Positions 10,348-19,297 of a stretch of 64,000 bases of DNA are shown in pieces (the stretch's first letter is position 1; each line of letters starts with the position of its first letter). Origin of the DNA: Malania oleifera (Eukaryota > Streptophyta > Magnoliopsida > Santalales > Ximeniaceae). The stretch lies in NCBI RefSeq assembly GCF_029873635.1, contig NC_080423.1:96805025-96869024 (forward strand). The letters are read 5' to 3'. Under the pieces are notes generated by a model. It was not told the origin of the DNA, made no database searches, and saw only the letters and a program-made list of their open reading frames with translations. The position numbers and the translations under genes were made by a program.

Positions 10348-11286
10348 TTATTTCATGTCAAACTCGCCTCCATTATCACTCCGAATGGTTTTTACTTTTG
10401 TTTCAAATTGAGTTTCTATCATCACACAAAAGTTTTGTAAATTGGTGCTTGCTTCTGATTTCAACTTCAACATATAAGCCCAAGTACACCTACTGAAATC
10501 ATCCACAATAGTCAAAAAATACCTGCAGCCATCATGACTAATCTCATTACATGGACTCCATATATCACAATGTATTAGCTCAAAGTATTTCTTAGATTGA
10601 TGTTGACTAGTTGGGAATGGTAGCTTGTGTTGTTTAGCTAAAGGAAAAATGAGACATGGGTGATCATCAGAGGGTTTTGGTATGCTGACTTTGGTATCTA
10701 TGTCAAATTGAGAGTAAGAAGAATGGCCTAATCTATAGTGCCAGAGGTCAAAAGGTTCACTATTATTGCTGACAAAAGCTGAAAGGCTAGTCTTGAGGTT
10801 GTATTTGGATAAAGCATCAGATAAAGCTGAAGGAGAGACTTCCTTTTGCAGCATATTATAGAGTCCTTGCTTCATTTCACCCATCCCAGTCATTGTCCAA
10901 GTCAAAAGGTCCTGAATATAACAGCAATCAAAGAAGAAAACAAGGCAACAATTTAGTTCTTGAGTCATTTTCTTTACTGAAATTAGATTAAAAAAGAAAT
11001 TGGGAACACAAAGAACATTATGCAATACAAGATTCTTGGTGACTTTGGCTGTTCCTACATGAGTAACAGGCACTATCTGGCCATTTGGTAGAGCTACAAA
11101 GGAGGAAATGGTACTTTGGATGGAATGAAATAAGGACTTGGAGCAGATCATATGGTCTGTTGCTCCAGTGTCAAGAATCCAAGGGGTTTCTGAGATATTG
11201 CTAGATTTGGAAGTAAAGGCAGAAAGGCACAAAGATATACCAAAAAATTTGTGGTTATTTGCATATGAGGATGAAGGTGTGACCAT
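10348..11286 (-). pseudogene. Copia protease, pre-integrase and integrase N-terminal half
   Basis: The 312-residue frame contains WILDTGATDHM (aspartic protease, catalytic Asp in DTGA, about residues 36-46), LWHYRLGHSS of the pre-integrase zinc-binding region, and YFLTIVDDFSRCTW and IRSDNGGEF of the integrase core with two of the three catalytic acidic residues. It ends at a premature stop at 10348 just before the PQQN motif. Its first codons overlap the gag frame (11255-11863), so gag and protease are in different frames, either by decay or by frameshifting. Confidence 0.9.
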
Positions 11287-11863
11287 GGCATGAACATGAT
11301 TGGCCGAGGGAATGAAGGCTTGGTTGCCTGAGATAGGTTTGAGAAGGGCCAGAAGTTGAGTATCCTAATTGTGTCAATGACGTTTGAGGTTTGTCTTTCA
11401 GATCCCCCTGCTCAGGACCAATAGCTGCATTTACATTTGGCAGATTCATAGCAGGTTTGTTCTTCCCTTCTCCTTTGTATCCTGCTAGGTATCCATGCAG
11501 TTTGTGGCATTTGTCTACTGTGTGGCCTGGCATTTGGCAATGAGCACATGTGGGCTTGTTTGGATTTGCTTTGAAGCATCTCTCCAGAGAGTGTCCTAGG
11601 ATTTTACAGAAGGTAGAATAATACCTATTCCTCATTTGTTGCCCAACAGATTGTTTGCTAAAATTCCCTTTGCTCACCAAAGCCATAGAGTCACTCCCAA
11701 GGTTGTTTGTAGAAATTTCTCTTCGCTTTTCCTCTTGCTGGATAATGGAGTAAACCTCATTCAAGCTGGGAAAATGTTTGATCAGCAGTATTTGTGCTTT
11801 AATAGTGTTTGGTGGTGGATTTGGAGGAGTGGTTTGGCTGGTATTGAAGGATTCCTCCATCAT
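11255..11863 (-). pseudogene. Copia gag, N-terminally deleted
   Basis: This 202-residue frame starts directly after the primer binding site. It has the gag segment LPSLNEVYSIIQQEEKRRE (here with FPSLN) only about 30 residues from the start, and a zinc knuckle CAHCQMPGHTVDKC for RNA binding. In related copia gags this segment follows a UBN2-type domain of roughly 200 residues, which is missing here. The sequence before it (TPPNPPPNT) is short and low in complexity. I infer an internal deletion of the capsid region, so the copy could only have moved with help. Confidence 0.8.
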
Positions 11864-11876
11864 GGCTTTGATACCA
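11864..11876 (-). promoter_or_regulatory. Copia primer binding site (tRNA-iMet)
   Basis: On the minus strand TGGTATCAAAGCC, complementary to the 3' end of initiator tRNA-Met apart from one change. It abuts the 5' LTR. Confidence 0.88.
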
Positions 11877-12253
11877 TATAAGACTTTGCCTCTGCTTGCT
11901 GTGAGTAAGAACCGCTGAGCTGTAACAGATCGAACACAGGGGAGAGAATGAGAGAATGCACTTTATTGTAAGAACATGAAAGAATGTTGAACAGAGGAAA
12001 GGGAGATGGAGAGAATTCTCATGTATATCTTTTGTATTAAAAAAAAAAAACTATGCAGGATCAGCATAAATAGAGTACAAATGGAATAAAAAATTAGTTG
12101 AATGCTAACTACGGGAATAATATACGGTTATTCCTAACAATTTCCCTGTAACAGAAAAGAGGAGAAAATAAAACAAAATAATAAAAAGAATCTGAGTTGT
12201 TATGGTTATGGACGGCTGCCTACAGCCAATTTAATTTCCTTCATTCTTCAACA
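11877..12253 (-). repeat. Copia 5' LTR
   Basis: Direct repeat of 3264-3639. On the minus strand it starts TGTTGAAGAATG at 12253 and ends at the primer site. It drives transcription of the element. Confidence 0.92.
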
Positions 12254-12258
12254 ATATT
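12254..12258. repeat. Target site duplication ATATT, right
   Basis: Matches 3259-3263 exactly. Confidence 0.9.
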
Positions 12259-12404
12259 TGTCAAAAGATAAAAATCTTTCCTAAAATTTTAAAATTTTCG
12301 TAAACCTACATTTGAAAACTCTCATAGATCTCCTCTACCATTACAATTTTTAGAAACTTATACTGAAGAAAATTTATCTTAATATATGCAAAGGTTTTGC
12401 CTTT
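12259..12404. other. AT-rich host flank with inverted repeat
   Basis: Original sequence downstream of the GRP gene tail. The stretch CCTAAAATTTTAAAATTTT near 12283 is inverted against AAATTTTAGGAGAGACC near 12440-12456, suggesting a small foldback (MITE-like) sequence into which the copia element inserted. No gene. Confidence 0.45.
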
Positions 12405-12700
12405 TTGATAAATTTCAAGAAAAATTTACAAAATATTTAAAATTTTAGGAGAGACCTTTAATTAAAAAAAAAAATGTGAATAGGAAACCCAGAATCATAA
12501 CAAGAACCCATCTTCAGAACATTTCAGCAAAACTAGAACACTTCTCATAACATTCAAACACTAACGCTAAAAATTCAGTTCCTCCCGCTTCCGTCTATAC
12601 CACCATCACTTCTAGAATAGCGAGATCCACCGTCACCATAACTGCGATCACGTTCGCCGTTGTATCCTCCGTCACCATACTTGCGATCACGCCCACCACC
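12405..12700 (-). pseudogene. 3' end of a GRP7-type gene, truncated copy
   Basis: About 296 bp nearly colinear with 16846-17143: the same downstream flank, 3' UTR and the last codons of the glycine-rich RNA-binding protein gene. By eye about one site in ten differs. The coding part reads GERDR, then a C-terminus RYSRSDGGIDGSGRN and TGA (12575-12577), in one open frame. The copy stops at 12700, where caulimovirid-like sequence begins. It has no RRM, no start and no promoter. Its interest is that it keeps the full-length C-terminus that the main gene has lost, and that it forms one side of a long direct duplication around the viral insert. Confidence 0.88.
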
Positions 12701-12867
12701 GTGATTATTATAAGGACTTAAGAATTATTTGTGGACCCTTATTTGTAAGATTAAAAAAGAACCATCTAGATTGAACCAAGGATCATACTAAGACGGTAAG
12801 GAAAATAAAAACCCAAGTTAAGAGTTTGTCATATATAAACATTTGTGATCCAAATGCTTTCAAAATA

Positions 12868-13245
12868 ATTGAGACAGATGCAAATGACCTCAGCTATGGT
12901 GGAATTTTAAAACAGGTCAAGAATGGTAAGGAACAACTGGTAAGACTTCATTCCGGTACATGGAATAAAACACATAAAAAATATTGAACGGTTAAGAAAG
13001 AAATCTTAGCAATCGTTCTTTGTGTTACCAAATTTCAAGATGACCTTTTAAATCAAAATTTTCTTTTAAGAGTTGACTGCAAGTCAACAAATTTTTTTTG
13101 TAACTAAATATGTGAAAAACTTGGCATCTAAGCACATCTTTGCTAGATGGCAAGCCCTTCTTAGCTTGTTTGATTTTGATATTGAGCACATTAATTAAGA
13201 AAATAATTATCTTCTAGATTTTCTAACAAAAGAATTTTTTCAGGG
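12868..13245 (+). pseudogene. Caulimovirid RNase H domain remnant
   Basis: Short motifs typical of the pararetroviral RNase H are visible: an ETDAN-type segment with the catalytic Asp near 12876, LHSGTW near 12950, and ARWQALLS near 13142. Several stops and at least one frame change lie between them. In the virus this domain removes the RNA template during reverse transcription. It is non-functional here. Confidence 0.72.
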
Positions 13246-14223
13246 AATTTCATGATGGAATCTTCTAGAAAAGTTGGCTCAAACAAGTATGTTAGAAAAA
13301 GTTCTCCTAACAATCTCAGAGGAACAATTTCTCCAACAATGCAAAAATCAATATGTCCTTCCTTTAGATCAGAGGAATCACCCTCAAACAATATCAGAAG
13401 AACAATTTCTCCAGCAAGTTTACCTGTAACAACTTTCTTCAAAATAAAAATTTGTATCTCCAAAAAGTTCTCAATGACAAGCTATTTCAAGGCCTATTCT
13501 AGTTATTGAATTAGCCAATCGTTTTTCTCCGCTAAAAGAAATTTTCCCCGCAATTTCTTCAAATTTTCAGCTACTCTTGGAAAAGAAACTGTTTCTTCTT
13601 CTAAGCTAGTCTTGCCACCTTCCAACCAATCATCATATTACAATTGTCCATATTTTCAGAAAAATTATTTTCAAAATTTTTTTGCTGTCGAAGATGCCTT
13701 ATCAAAAAATGATCAGGACCCAAGAAATTTTGCTAAATAGATTATTGATTATAAAATTTCAAAGAATTCTTGAAGATTAAAAAAAAACTCAAATGTTTTA
13801 TAAATTTATCCTGGTGGACACCAAATTTGTTGAAATTTATGAACATATTGACAGGGACAATCCTGCCAAGGTTGCATTCTCAAAATTTAAAATGAACAAA
13901 ATAATCTCGTTATCTTCTTGAGAAGATCCAAACAGTAAAAGAAAATTTTCAATCAATTTTGAACCACAATATTTCAATTATTGGGACTATCGAGATGCCT
14001 AATACAAGGCAATTCTTTTCCAGAACAACAAATTTTCATTTTCTTGGTTCATTTAATTCGGTAAGGAATTTTCTAAAAAAAAACTCTAGTCTAATTTCAT
14101 GACTGGTGGGAAAAGTTTGGCCCAGTCCAAGAAATCTTGCCCAACAAGATAAAAGAAAATAATGAGTTCTGACTTGATAAGCTAAGCCTACCTGACGAAT
14201 GACTTGATTTTCCCAATTTATAC

Positions 14224-14547
14224 ATGTTTTTCAAGTTCTTTAATCTCACTTGGATGCTAATGATAGACTACAATTTTATGACCGAAACAATTTTGAATCA
14301 TGAAATCACGTTCTTCGGGCGTCAACCCAAAGTTCGATGGTGGAACAATCTTTTTCAAAAGGAAGAATTTGTTAAATGGTTAAAAAATAATCCACAGTCC
14401 TTGAAGAAAATTCTTGATGATCCCCAGCAAGCAAAATTCTTAACAAATAAATCCCAACTCCAAACTTGTTTGGCTCAAGCGAAATCAATTGAAAAAACAA
14501 TGAAGATCCTTAGAGATTATGAAGAAACAATCTCGTCAACAAGTTGA
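14224..14547 (+). pseudogene. Possible C-terminal polyprotein piece of the pararetrovirus
   Basis: A 107-residue open frame, rich in Lys, Asn and Gln, with KVRWWNNLF near residue 37 and a predicted helical stretch afterwards. I recall similar tails after RNase H in endogenous caulimovirid sequences of plants, but cannot name the protein. Upstream sequence is broken, so the apparent start Met is probably not a real start. Confidence 0.45.
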
Positions 14548-14689
14548 TCACAAGATTATGGACCTAAAAATGAAGATGACTGTGTTGGAATCGCCTAATA
14601 GTTTGAGTGAAGAACAATTTTTGAAGAAATAATCATTATTGCAACAAGAAGCCAAAAGTGGGAAGAAATAATTATTATTGGAACAAGAA

Positions 14690-14843
14690 GCACATGAGAA
14701 TGAATAATTATTGCAACAAGAAGTCAAAAGTAGGTTTGTTTGGAAAAACAATTATTCATCTAGACATACAAAATCGAATAATTGTTTTTTCAAACAGGCT
14801 CACTTTTGGCTTCTTATTGCTATAATTATTCTTTCTCACGTGC
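14690..14843. repeat. Foldback: 68-bp inverted repeat with 18-bp loop
   Basis: Left arm 14690-14757 and right arm 14776-14843 match in inverted orientation at 58 of 68 positions by my count; the loop is 14758-14775. Transcription through it would give a long hairpin. The arms belong to the AATAATTATTGCAACAAGAAG repeat at the end of the pararetroviral remnant. The Cassandra array begins 4 bp after the right arm. Confidence 0.85.
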
Positions 14844-15010
14844 TTTTTGTAATGCCCCAACCTGGGTCTTCCAGAAAGTACTATATCTCTTTTCCTCCAC
14901 CTAGACCAGACAGTAGGGGGGCGGGCCTTCTCGAACTAATGATTGATCTCACAGACCAACACGTGTCATTTTCAATGTATTTTATCCTTACTCACACACT
15001 TCCTCAGAAA

Positions 15011-15080
15011 ACTTCTCAGAATGTCACTCATCCCAAGATTACTCCAAACTAAGCGCGTTTACTCATGAAGTTCTTATGAG
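15011..15080 (-). ncRNA. 5S rRNA-like segment in Cassandra LTR, copy 1
   Basis: On the minus strand this reads CATAAGAACTTCATGAG, then GCGCTTAG and GGGATGAGTGACATTCTGAG. These align in order with plant 5S rRNA CATCAGAACTCCGC, the A box (AGTTAAGCGTGC) and the C box (GATGGGTGACC.CCTGGGAAG). This is an LTR-borne relic of a 5S sequence and not a 5S gene: the 5S termini are absent and the boxes are mutated. Confidence 0.75.
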
Positions 15081-15304
15081 AAGACTCTCGAAAAGAAATG
15101 TGCACCTTATTAATATGGGTAATAACATAAAATCCTTTTTAAGTCTTTCTTTCACAAGGTATCACATTTTCCCCCCACTTACAGAACGCATACTCATTGC
15201 AAACCCACATTTTCAACCCCAGGCAATGTGAACCTCATCACACTTCTAGTTGAGTTTGATGTCATTTTCAGTGTCTTTTGTTCTCGCTCACACTTTTTGA
15301 GAAA

Positions 15305-15372
15305 ACTTCCCAAAAAGTCACTCATCTCAAGATTACTCCAAGTCAAAAACGCTTAACCGTGAAATTTTTATA
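15305..15372 (-). ncRNA. 5S rRNA-like segment in Cassandra LTR, copy 2
   Basis: A more decayed version of the segment at 15011-15080, with GAGTGACTTTTTGGGAAG (C-box-like) and GGTTAAGCG (A-box-like) on the minus strand. LTR unit two has lost its first 100 or so bases. Confidence 0.65.
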
Positions 15373-15909
15373 CGAAAACTCTAAAAAAAAAATATGCACT
15401 TTATTGATATGCGTAGTAATATCAAATCCTTTTTAAGCATTTCTTTCACAGGGTATCACATTCTCCCTCACTTGCACGCAACGTTCTCAGCGAACCCACA
15501 ATTTCAAATTCAGGTAATGTGAATTTCATCACACTTCCAGTTAAGTAATTTCTTTGATACCATTTGTAACGTCTCAACTTGAGTCTCATGGGAAGACTCA
15601 AAAAAAAAAAGCACTTTATTGATATGATAGTAACATTAAATCCTTTTTAAGTCTTTCTTTCTCATGATATCATTCTCCTCCACCTAGAGAACTCACATTT
15701 CGAAACACAAGCAAAATAAATCTCATTACACTTCTGATTGAAAAATTTATCTGATACCATTTATAACGCCCCAACTTGAGTCTATTAGAGAACACTGTGT
15801 CACTCCTCCTGCACTTGAACCAAACAACAAGGACCTTATCGAACTAATGACTGGTCCCAAAAACCACCAACATATTCCTTTCAGTGTGTTTTATCCTCAC
15901 TCACACACT

Positions 15910-15998
15910 TCTTGAGATAACCTTTCAAAAAATCACTCATCCAAGATTACTTCAAGTTAAGTACACTCCACTCCACTTAATCGTGAAATCTTATTGGG
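15910..15998 (-). ncRNA. 5S rRNA-like segment in Cassandra LTR, copy 4
   Basis: Third surviving 5S-like segment, with an ACTCCACTCC-type insertion between the A-box-like and C-box-like parts. LTR unit three (15565-15672) lacks the segment because a deletion joins its first 20 bp to the sequence after the 5S part. Confidence 0.6.
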
Positions 15999-16084
15999 AA
16001 GACTTTTGAAAAAAAAATATACACCTTATTAATATGAATAATAATAATATCAAAATTTTTTAAATCTTCCTTTTATTGAACACA

Positions 16085-16385
16085 TTGCTAAGTTCTTACT
16101 TGCAATTTCAAAGCATTTATATCATATCTAAGCTTGGGCTATGTTGATTTTCAAAAGAGTTCCAACCAATATTGTGCAAACAATATTTGTAGAGAATGTA
16201 TGTGCATAATATTCTGCTTCTTTTATAATATATCCCATAAATAAGTTCTTTTTCCTTTTATTTTCAATTCCATTATAACTAATTCCTTTCTTTAGCACTA
16301 ATCATCTCTTGATTTTCAATTATCTTTTCAAAATTCTATTTTTGTCTAGTAAAATTATAAATGACCTTATCACTCATCCAAGATT
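16085..16385. other. AT-rich sequence, no gene seen
   Basis: Non-coding AT-rich DNA right of the last Cassandra LTR; the first 60 bp may be a decayed TRIM internal region. Nothing else recognised. Confidence 0.5.
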
Positions 16386-16470
16386 CTTCCCACTTTTGGC
16401 TTCTTGCTTCAATAATTGTCCTTCACTCAAAAATATTCATTTTCAAGTCTATAATCTTGACATAAACTGA
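16386..16470 (-). repeat. Inverted copy of the pararetroviral tail
   Basis: On the minus strand this 85-bp piece follows 14545-14668 with gaps: CAAGATTAT, then TTTGAGTGAAG, AACAA and CAAGAAGCCAAAAGTGGGAAG in the same order. Together with 14545-14668 it forms an inverted pair around the foldback and the Cassandra array. Confidence 0.75.
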
Positions 16471-16845
16471 GGATGTTCATTGATTTTCTTCGAGAATGAA
16501 TCTTCATGAAAAGTTATCCTTGCCTAAAATTAGACAATGTTTGACACACGAGATTTTGTCTGTTGTTTGTGTTAATTGGAAGAGTAAGGGCAGTTATTCC
16601 CTATACTCAATACATCAGATTGTCCATACTCATTACTCTTCCATTCTCATTCCTTATTATTTCATGTTTTTGTTCATTAATCATACAATTAAATCTAAAT
16701 CACCAAGAATGTAATTACCTTTTGACTGCTTCTGAAATTTTTTGTTTGTCTTAAAACTCAAATTGTCTTCAAACTCAGATAATCCATCTATATTCCACTG
16801 GTAGCACATGTTAGTCTCCTTGTAGGTCAGGAGACGGTCTAGTCT
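16471..16845. other. Non-coding sequence between the viral fragment and the GRP gene
   Basis: AT-rich sequence with short overlapping frames of 63-72 codons at 16496-16754 that resemble no protein. It may be more of the inserted DNA. The right limit is set by the start of the duplicated GRP tail at 16846. Confidence 0.5.
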
Positions 16846-17056
16846 TTGATAAATTTCAAGAGAAAATTACAAAATTTCTAAAATTTTAGGAGACCTCTAA
16901 TTTAAAAAAAAAAAAAAGTGCGAACACGAAACAACACAGAATCATAACAAGAACCATCTTAAGAACATCCAAGCAAATCTAGAACACTTATCATAGCATT
17001 CACACACAACGCTAAAAATTCAGTTCCTCCAGCTTCCGTCCCTACCACCACCACTT

Positions 17057-17769
17057 CTAATAGCGGGATCCACCGTCCCCATAACCGCGATCACGTCCGC
17101 CGCCGTATCCTCCGTCACCGTAACCGCGATCACGCCCACCACCATAACCGCCACCACCATATCCACCACCACGGCTATAACCGCCGCCACCGCGACGGCT
17201 GTAGCCGCCACCTCCGCCTCGGGCCTGAGCCTCGTTAACGGTGATTCTACGGCCGTCAAGATCCTGGCCGTTCATTGCTTCAATGGCGTCTTTCATCGCC
17301 TTCTCGTTGCTGAAGGTCACAAATCCGAATCCCCTCGACCTCCCAGTGTCCCGATCGTTAATGATCTGTATATTAAACATAGAACCACCGGATCAGCACA
17401 GATCTCTCAAAAACAATCACAAGAAAACAGATCTAAAACACTAAAATCGATCGATCTTCGTCTTTTAATAAAAGATGAAGATGAACGTACCGTTTACGGC
17501 GATTTAATTTAAGTATCATAGATCATAGTTAACACAGAGAGAGAGCACAGATCAAGAGAAAGTCACGTAATCAGATTAACAGTAAACATATCAGATCAGT
17601 TCAGATGAACCAAGCCGCCGAATCGGGTCAGATCCGATCTCTGCGACGGGCCAAAACGGACCTTCGATTCGATAATCTCGCCGTAAGGACTGAAAGCCGA
17701 ATTCAGGGATTGCTCGTCGGTAGCCCATTCGAGCCCTCCGACGAAGCATTTGTACTCTACGTCTGCCAT
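17057..17769 (-). CDS. GRP7: Glycine-rich RNA-binding protein, GRP7/GRP8 type (one intron, C-terminus shortened)
   Basis: Joined exons 17662-17769 (36 codons) and 17057-17365 give 138 residues. Exon 1 starts MADVEYKCFVGGL, with RNP2 (CFVGGL, residues 8-13) of a single RRM. Exon 2 continues KIINDRDTGRSRGFGFVTF with RNP1 (RGFGFVTF), then NGQDLDGRRITVNEAQ closing the RRM near residue 84, followed by a Gly/Tyr/Arg-rich tail with YGGGRDRGYGDGG repeats. Such proteins bind single-stranded RNA in nucleus and cytoplasm, affect splicing and export, and in Arabidopsis are clock- and cold-controlled with autoregulation by alternative splicing. The usual GGGxxGSWRN-type end is not reached: a TAG at 17057-17059 follows SRY, and the expected end lies in another frame up to 17020. 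Expression cannot be judged from sequence. Confidence 0.93.
17366..17661 (-). other. GRP gene intron (296 bp)
   Basis: Donor AAG|GTCCGT at 17661 and acceptor ATACAG| ending at 17366, in the position typical for GRP7-type genes (within the RRM, after ESK). Read-through from exon 1 adds 18 codons and meets a stop, so intron retention would give a short RRM fragment and a likely decay target, similar in form to the known AtGRP7 autoregulatory isoforms. The plus-strand frame at 17605-17787 is its antisense shadow. Confidence 0.88.
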
Positions 17770-17849
17770 CGCTATAGAAATGATTAAACTAGAGAAAGAA
17801 GTAAAGAACCCTAGAAGAGAAGGGAAGCGCGATCTTCTACGGAGGCCTC

Positions 17850-17858
17850 AAACCCTAA
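17850..17858. promoter_or_regulatory. Telo-box AAACCCTAA
   Basis: AAACCCTAA directly downstream of the TATA box relative to the gene. This element is frequent near the start of plant translation- and RNA-related genes; its role here is inferred. Confidence 0.6.
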
Positions 17859-17865
17859 TTTTATA
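17859..17865 (-). promoter_or_regulatory. GRP promoter TATA box
   Basis: TATAAAA on the minus strand, about 90 bp upstream of the start codon, with a CCAAT sequence at 17874-17878 behind it. It predicts transcription start near 17830 and a leader of about 60 bp containing TTCTCTTCT-type pyrimidine runs. Confidence 0.7.
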
Positions 17866-17879
17866 GCGATGATATTGGC

Positions 17880-19297
17880 TAACTATGGTTAATTTGATCA
17901 CCGTGCGTATTGCGCACTCGCATCACCGTGCTAACTACTGTTAGTTTCCTGTTTGGTTGTGGGCAATATTCTATCCCGATTAAAATCTTCGGAATCATAA
18001 TTTCCCCCGGAATTTGGGCCTATGGTCATATTCTTTAATTATATCTACCTACCAATATTTAAAAATTATATAATTTACCATTATTTATTGGTAAGAATTA
18101 TAAAATACCTAAGTTATTAAAATATTAAATGCAACTTTAAAAAAGTCTAAATCAAAATCATTAAAATGTATAAATGTTTTAGTAATAAAAATTGTCAAAA
18201 TTAAACTATTTTCTCTAATTTTATGAAATATAGTTAAATAAAAATACTAAACAAAATAGGCTAATGTCATCATAAGACTTGTTGCACTAGCATGACTCTT
18301 AGTTAAGTCATGTTTATTTATTTATTTTACATTAATTCAAACTTTATTCAACTAATTATTTAAGATTTATGTCTTTTCTTAATGATTATTATCGTCAGAT
18401 GCTTCAAGTATTGAATTTCAGGATACGGTAAAAATAGGGTTGCGACAAACTAAAAAGTTTTATATTTGACTTGTTTAATAAAAACTTGTTTGAACTTGTT
18501 TATTTAATTTATGAATCAAGGTAAGTTTTATTCATATTTGACTTTTTCATCATCCATGAGCTTAAACAAGTTTAAAATGTCAAATCCAATATTATTAAAT
18601 TTTTTATAAATTATTGGGCAGTTTTAAAATGAAATTCAAATATTCATTAATGTAAATGCTCTTATCATTTGTAGCCAATATTGAAATACTTGGACTTGTG
18701 TTTTATTATGTTGAAAGATATTTAGAAGCTAAATAAAAAAGTGTGATTAAAGTTTACTTAATAGAAAATACTTAAAAACAAACAAACAAACAAGTCTAGA
18801 AGTTATTTGATGAGCTAACTCATGTGTTAAATTATGTGTTTGTTTCTAAACAATAAAATCATAAGTTAAGTGAATTTAACCTATAAATTTAGCAATTCAA
18901 GCATCATCTAACTTAAACTTGATTCATTGGCGAGTTTCAAATTTAAGTTTAATTTTAACTCATTTATTTTAATAAACGAGATCATTTTTCTAGTAAAATA
19001 TTGAATATCTCGTTGACGACTTAAATTAAGATCCCCTTCATATATATTATCATTAGTCGGTCGATAATTAGCTTGTGACTTTATTCTCACACCCACCAAT
19101 CTTAAATTTACTAAATTAATAAATATATATTAAAAAAAAAAGAAAAATATGAACTCAACTCTTTTGCAATATTAAGAGGTGAATTATTCCTCTCTTGGTT
19201 CAATTTTGATCCAATGAATCTTTAATAGATTACAAAATTATTTTAATAATATATTCAACTTACCAATTGAGTATTATCCAAAGAAAGAAATGAGCAT
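17880..19297. other. AT-rich intergenic DNA upstream of the GRP gene
   Basis: No open frame resembling a protein. Words such as AACTTGTTT and AAACAAGTT recur around 18440-18800 in both orientations, a look common to decayed dispersed repeats. Nothing else supported. Confidence 0.55.

Larger units (their letters stand above)
3264..12253 (-). mobile_element. Ty1/copia LTR retrotransposon, complete ends, split by two solo LTRs
   Basis: Direct LTRs of about 376 bp (3264-3639 and 11877-12253) bound the element, and ATATT is present on both sides (3259-3263 and 12254-12258), which is a 5-bp target duplication. The LTRs start TGTTGAAG (mutated to TATTGAAG in the left copy). A primer site complementary to tRNA-iMet lies at 11864-11876, directly against the LTR, and a G-rich purine tract lies at 3640-3650. 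Protein order gag, protease, integrase, RT, RNase H is copia-type. Without the two inserted LTRs the element is about 4.75 kb. By eye the LTRs differ at roughly two dozen sites (about 6-7%), so it is not recent. Frames are broken, so it is non-autonomous. Confidence 0.93.
12701..14689 (+). mobile_element. Degraded endogenous pararetrovirus (Caulimoviridae) remnant
   Basis: Across this block the plus strand carries scattered, stop-ridden pieces that look like the 3' part of a caulimovirid genome: RNase H-like sequence at about 12870-13240, then shorter frames at 13252-13509 and 14224-14547. No LTRs or integrase are seen, which argues against an LTR retrotransposon. Frames break many times by stops and shifts, so no protein can be made. 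The left boundary lies against the GRP tail copy at 12700. The right end runs into a run of AATAATTATTGCAACAAGAAG repeats and the foldback at 14690. Assignment rests on motif recognition; the genus is not determined. Confidence 0.72.
14848..16084 (-). mobile_element. Tandem array of Cassandra-type TRIM elements (four LTRs)
   Basis: Four LTR-like units in the same orientation are separated by short non-coding internal regions: LTRs 14848-15166, about 15257-15460, 15565-15672 and 15762-16084. The internal parts hold, as expected for minus-strand elements, purine tracts after each LTR end (15167-15179, 15461-15472, 15673-15685) and primer sites TGATACCA just before the next LTR (15555-15562, 15752-15759). 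There is no coding sequence. The LTRs contain a segment resembling plant 5S rRNA in inverse orientation, the hallmark of Cassandra. Units two and three are internally deleted. The LTR-internal-LTR-internal chain indicates multimerisation by unequal recombination. Confidence 0.8.

Noticed and set aside
12405..12700. A processed retrocopy of the GRP mRNA
   Set aside because: It continues past the 3' UTR into downstream flank shared with the gene and has no poly(A) tract, so it is a DNA-level duplication.
14224..14547. A host gene encoding a 107-residue protein
   Set aside because: It lies in the pararetroviral block with broken sequence on both sides and resembles a viral polyprotein tail; no promoter or intron signals are seen.
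15011..15080. A functional 5S rRNA gene
   Set aside because: Only the central part matches, the boxes are mutated, and it lies inside a TRIM LTR bounded by primer site and purine tract.
17241..17444. Plus-strand frames overlapping the GRP gene (also 17605-17787 and the minus-strand 17020-17259)
   Set aside because: Antisense or off-frame shadows of the GRP exons; only the last 13 residues of the 17020-17259 frame have meaning, as the displaced GRP end.
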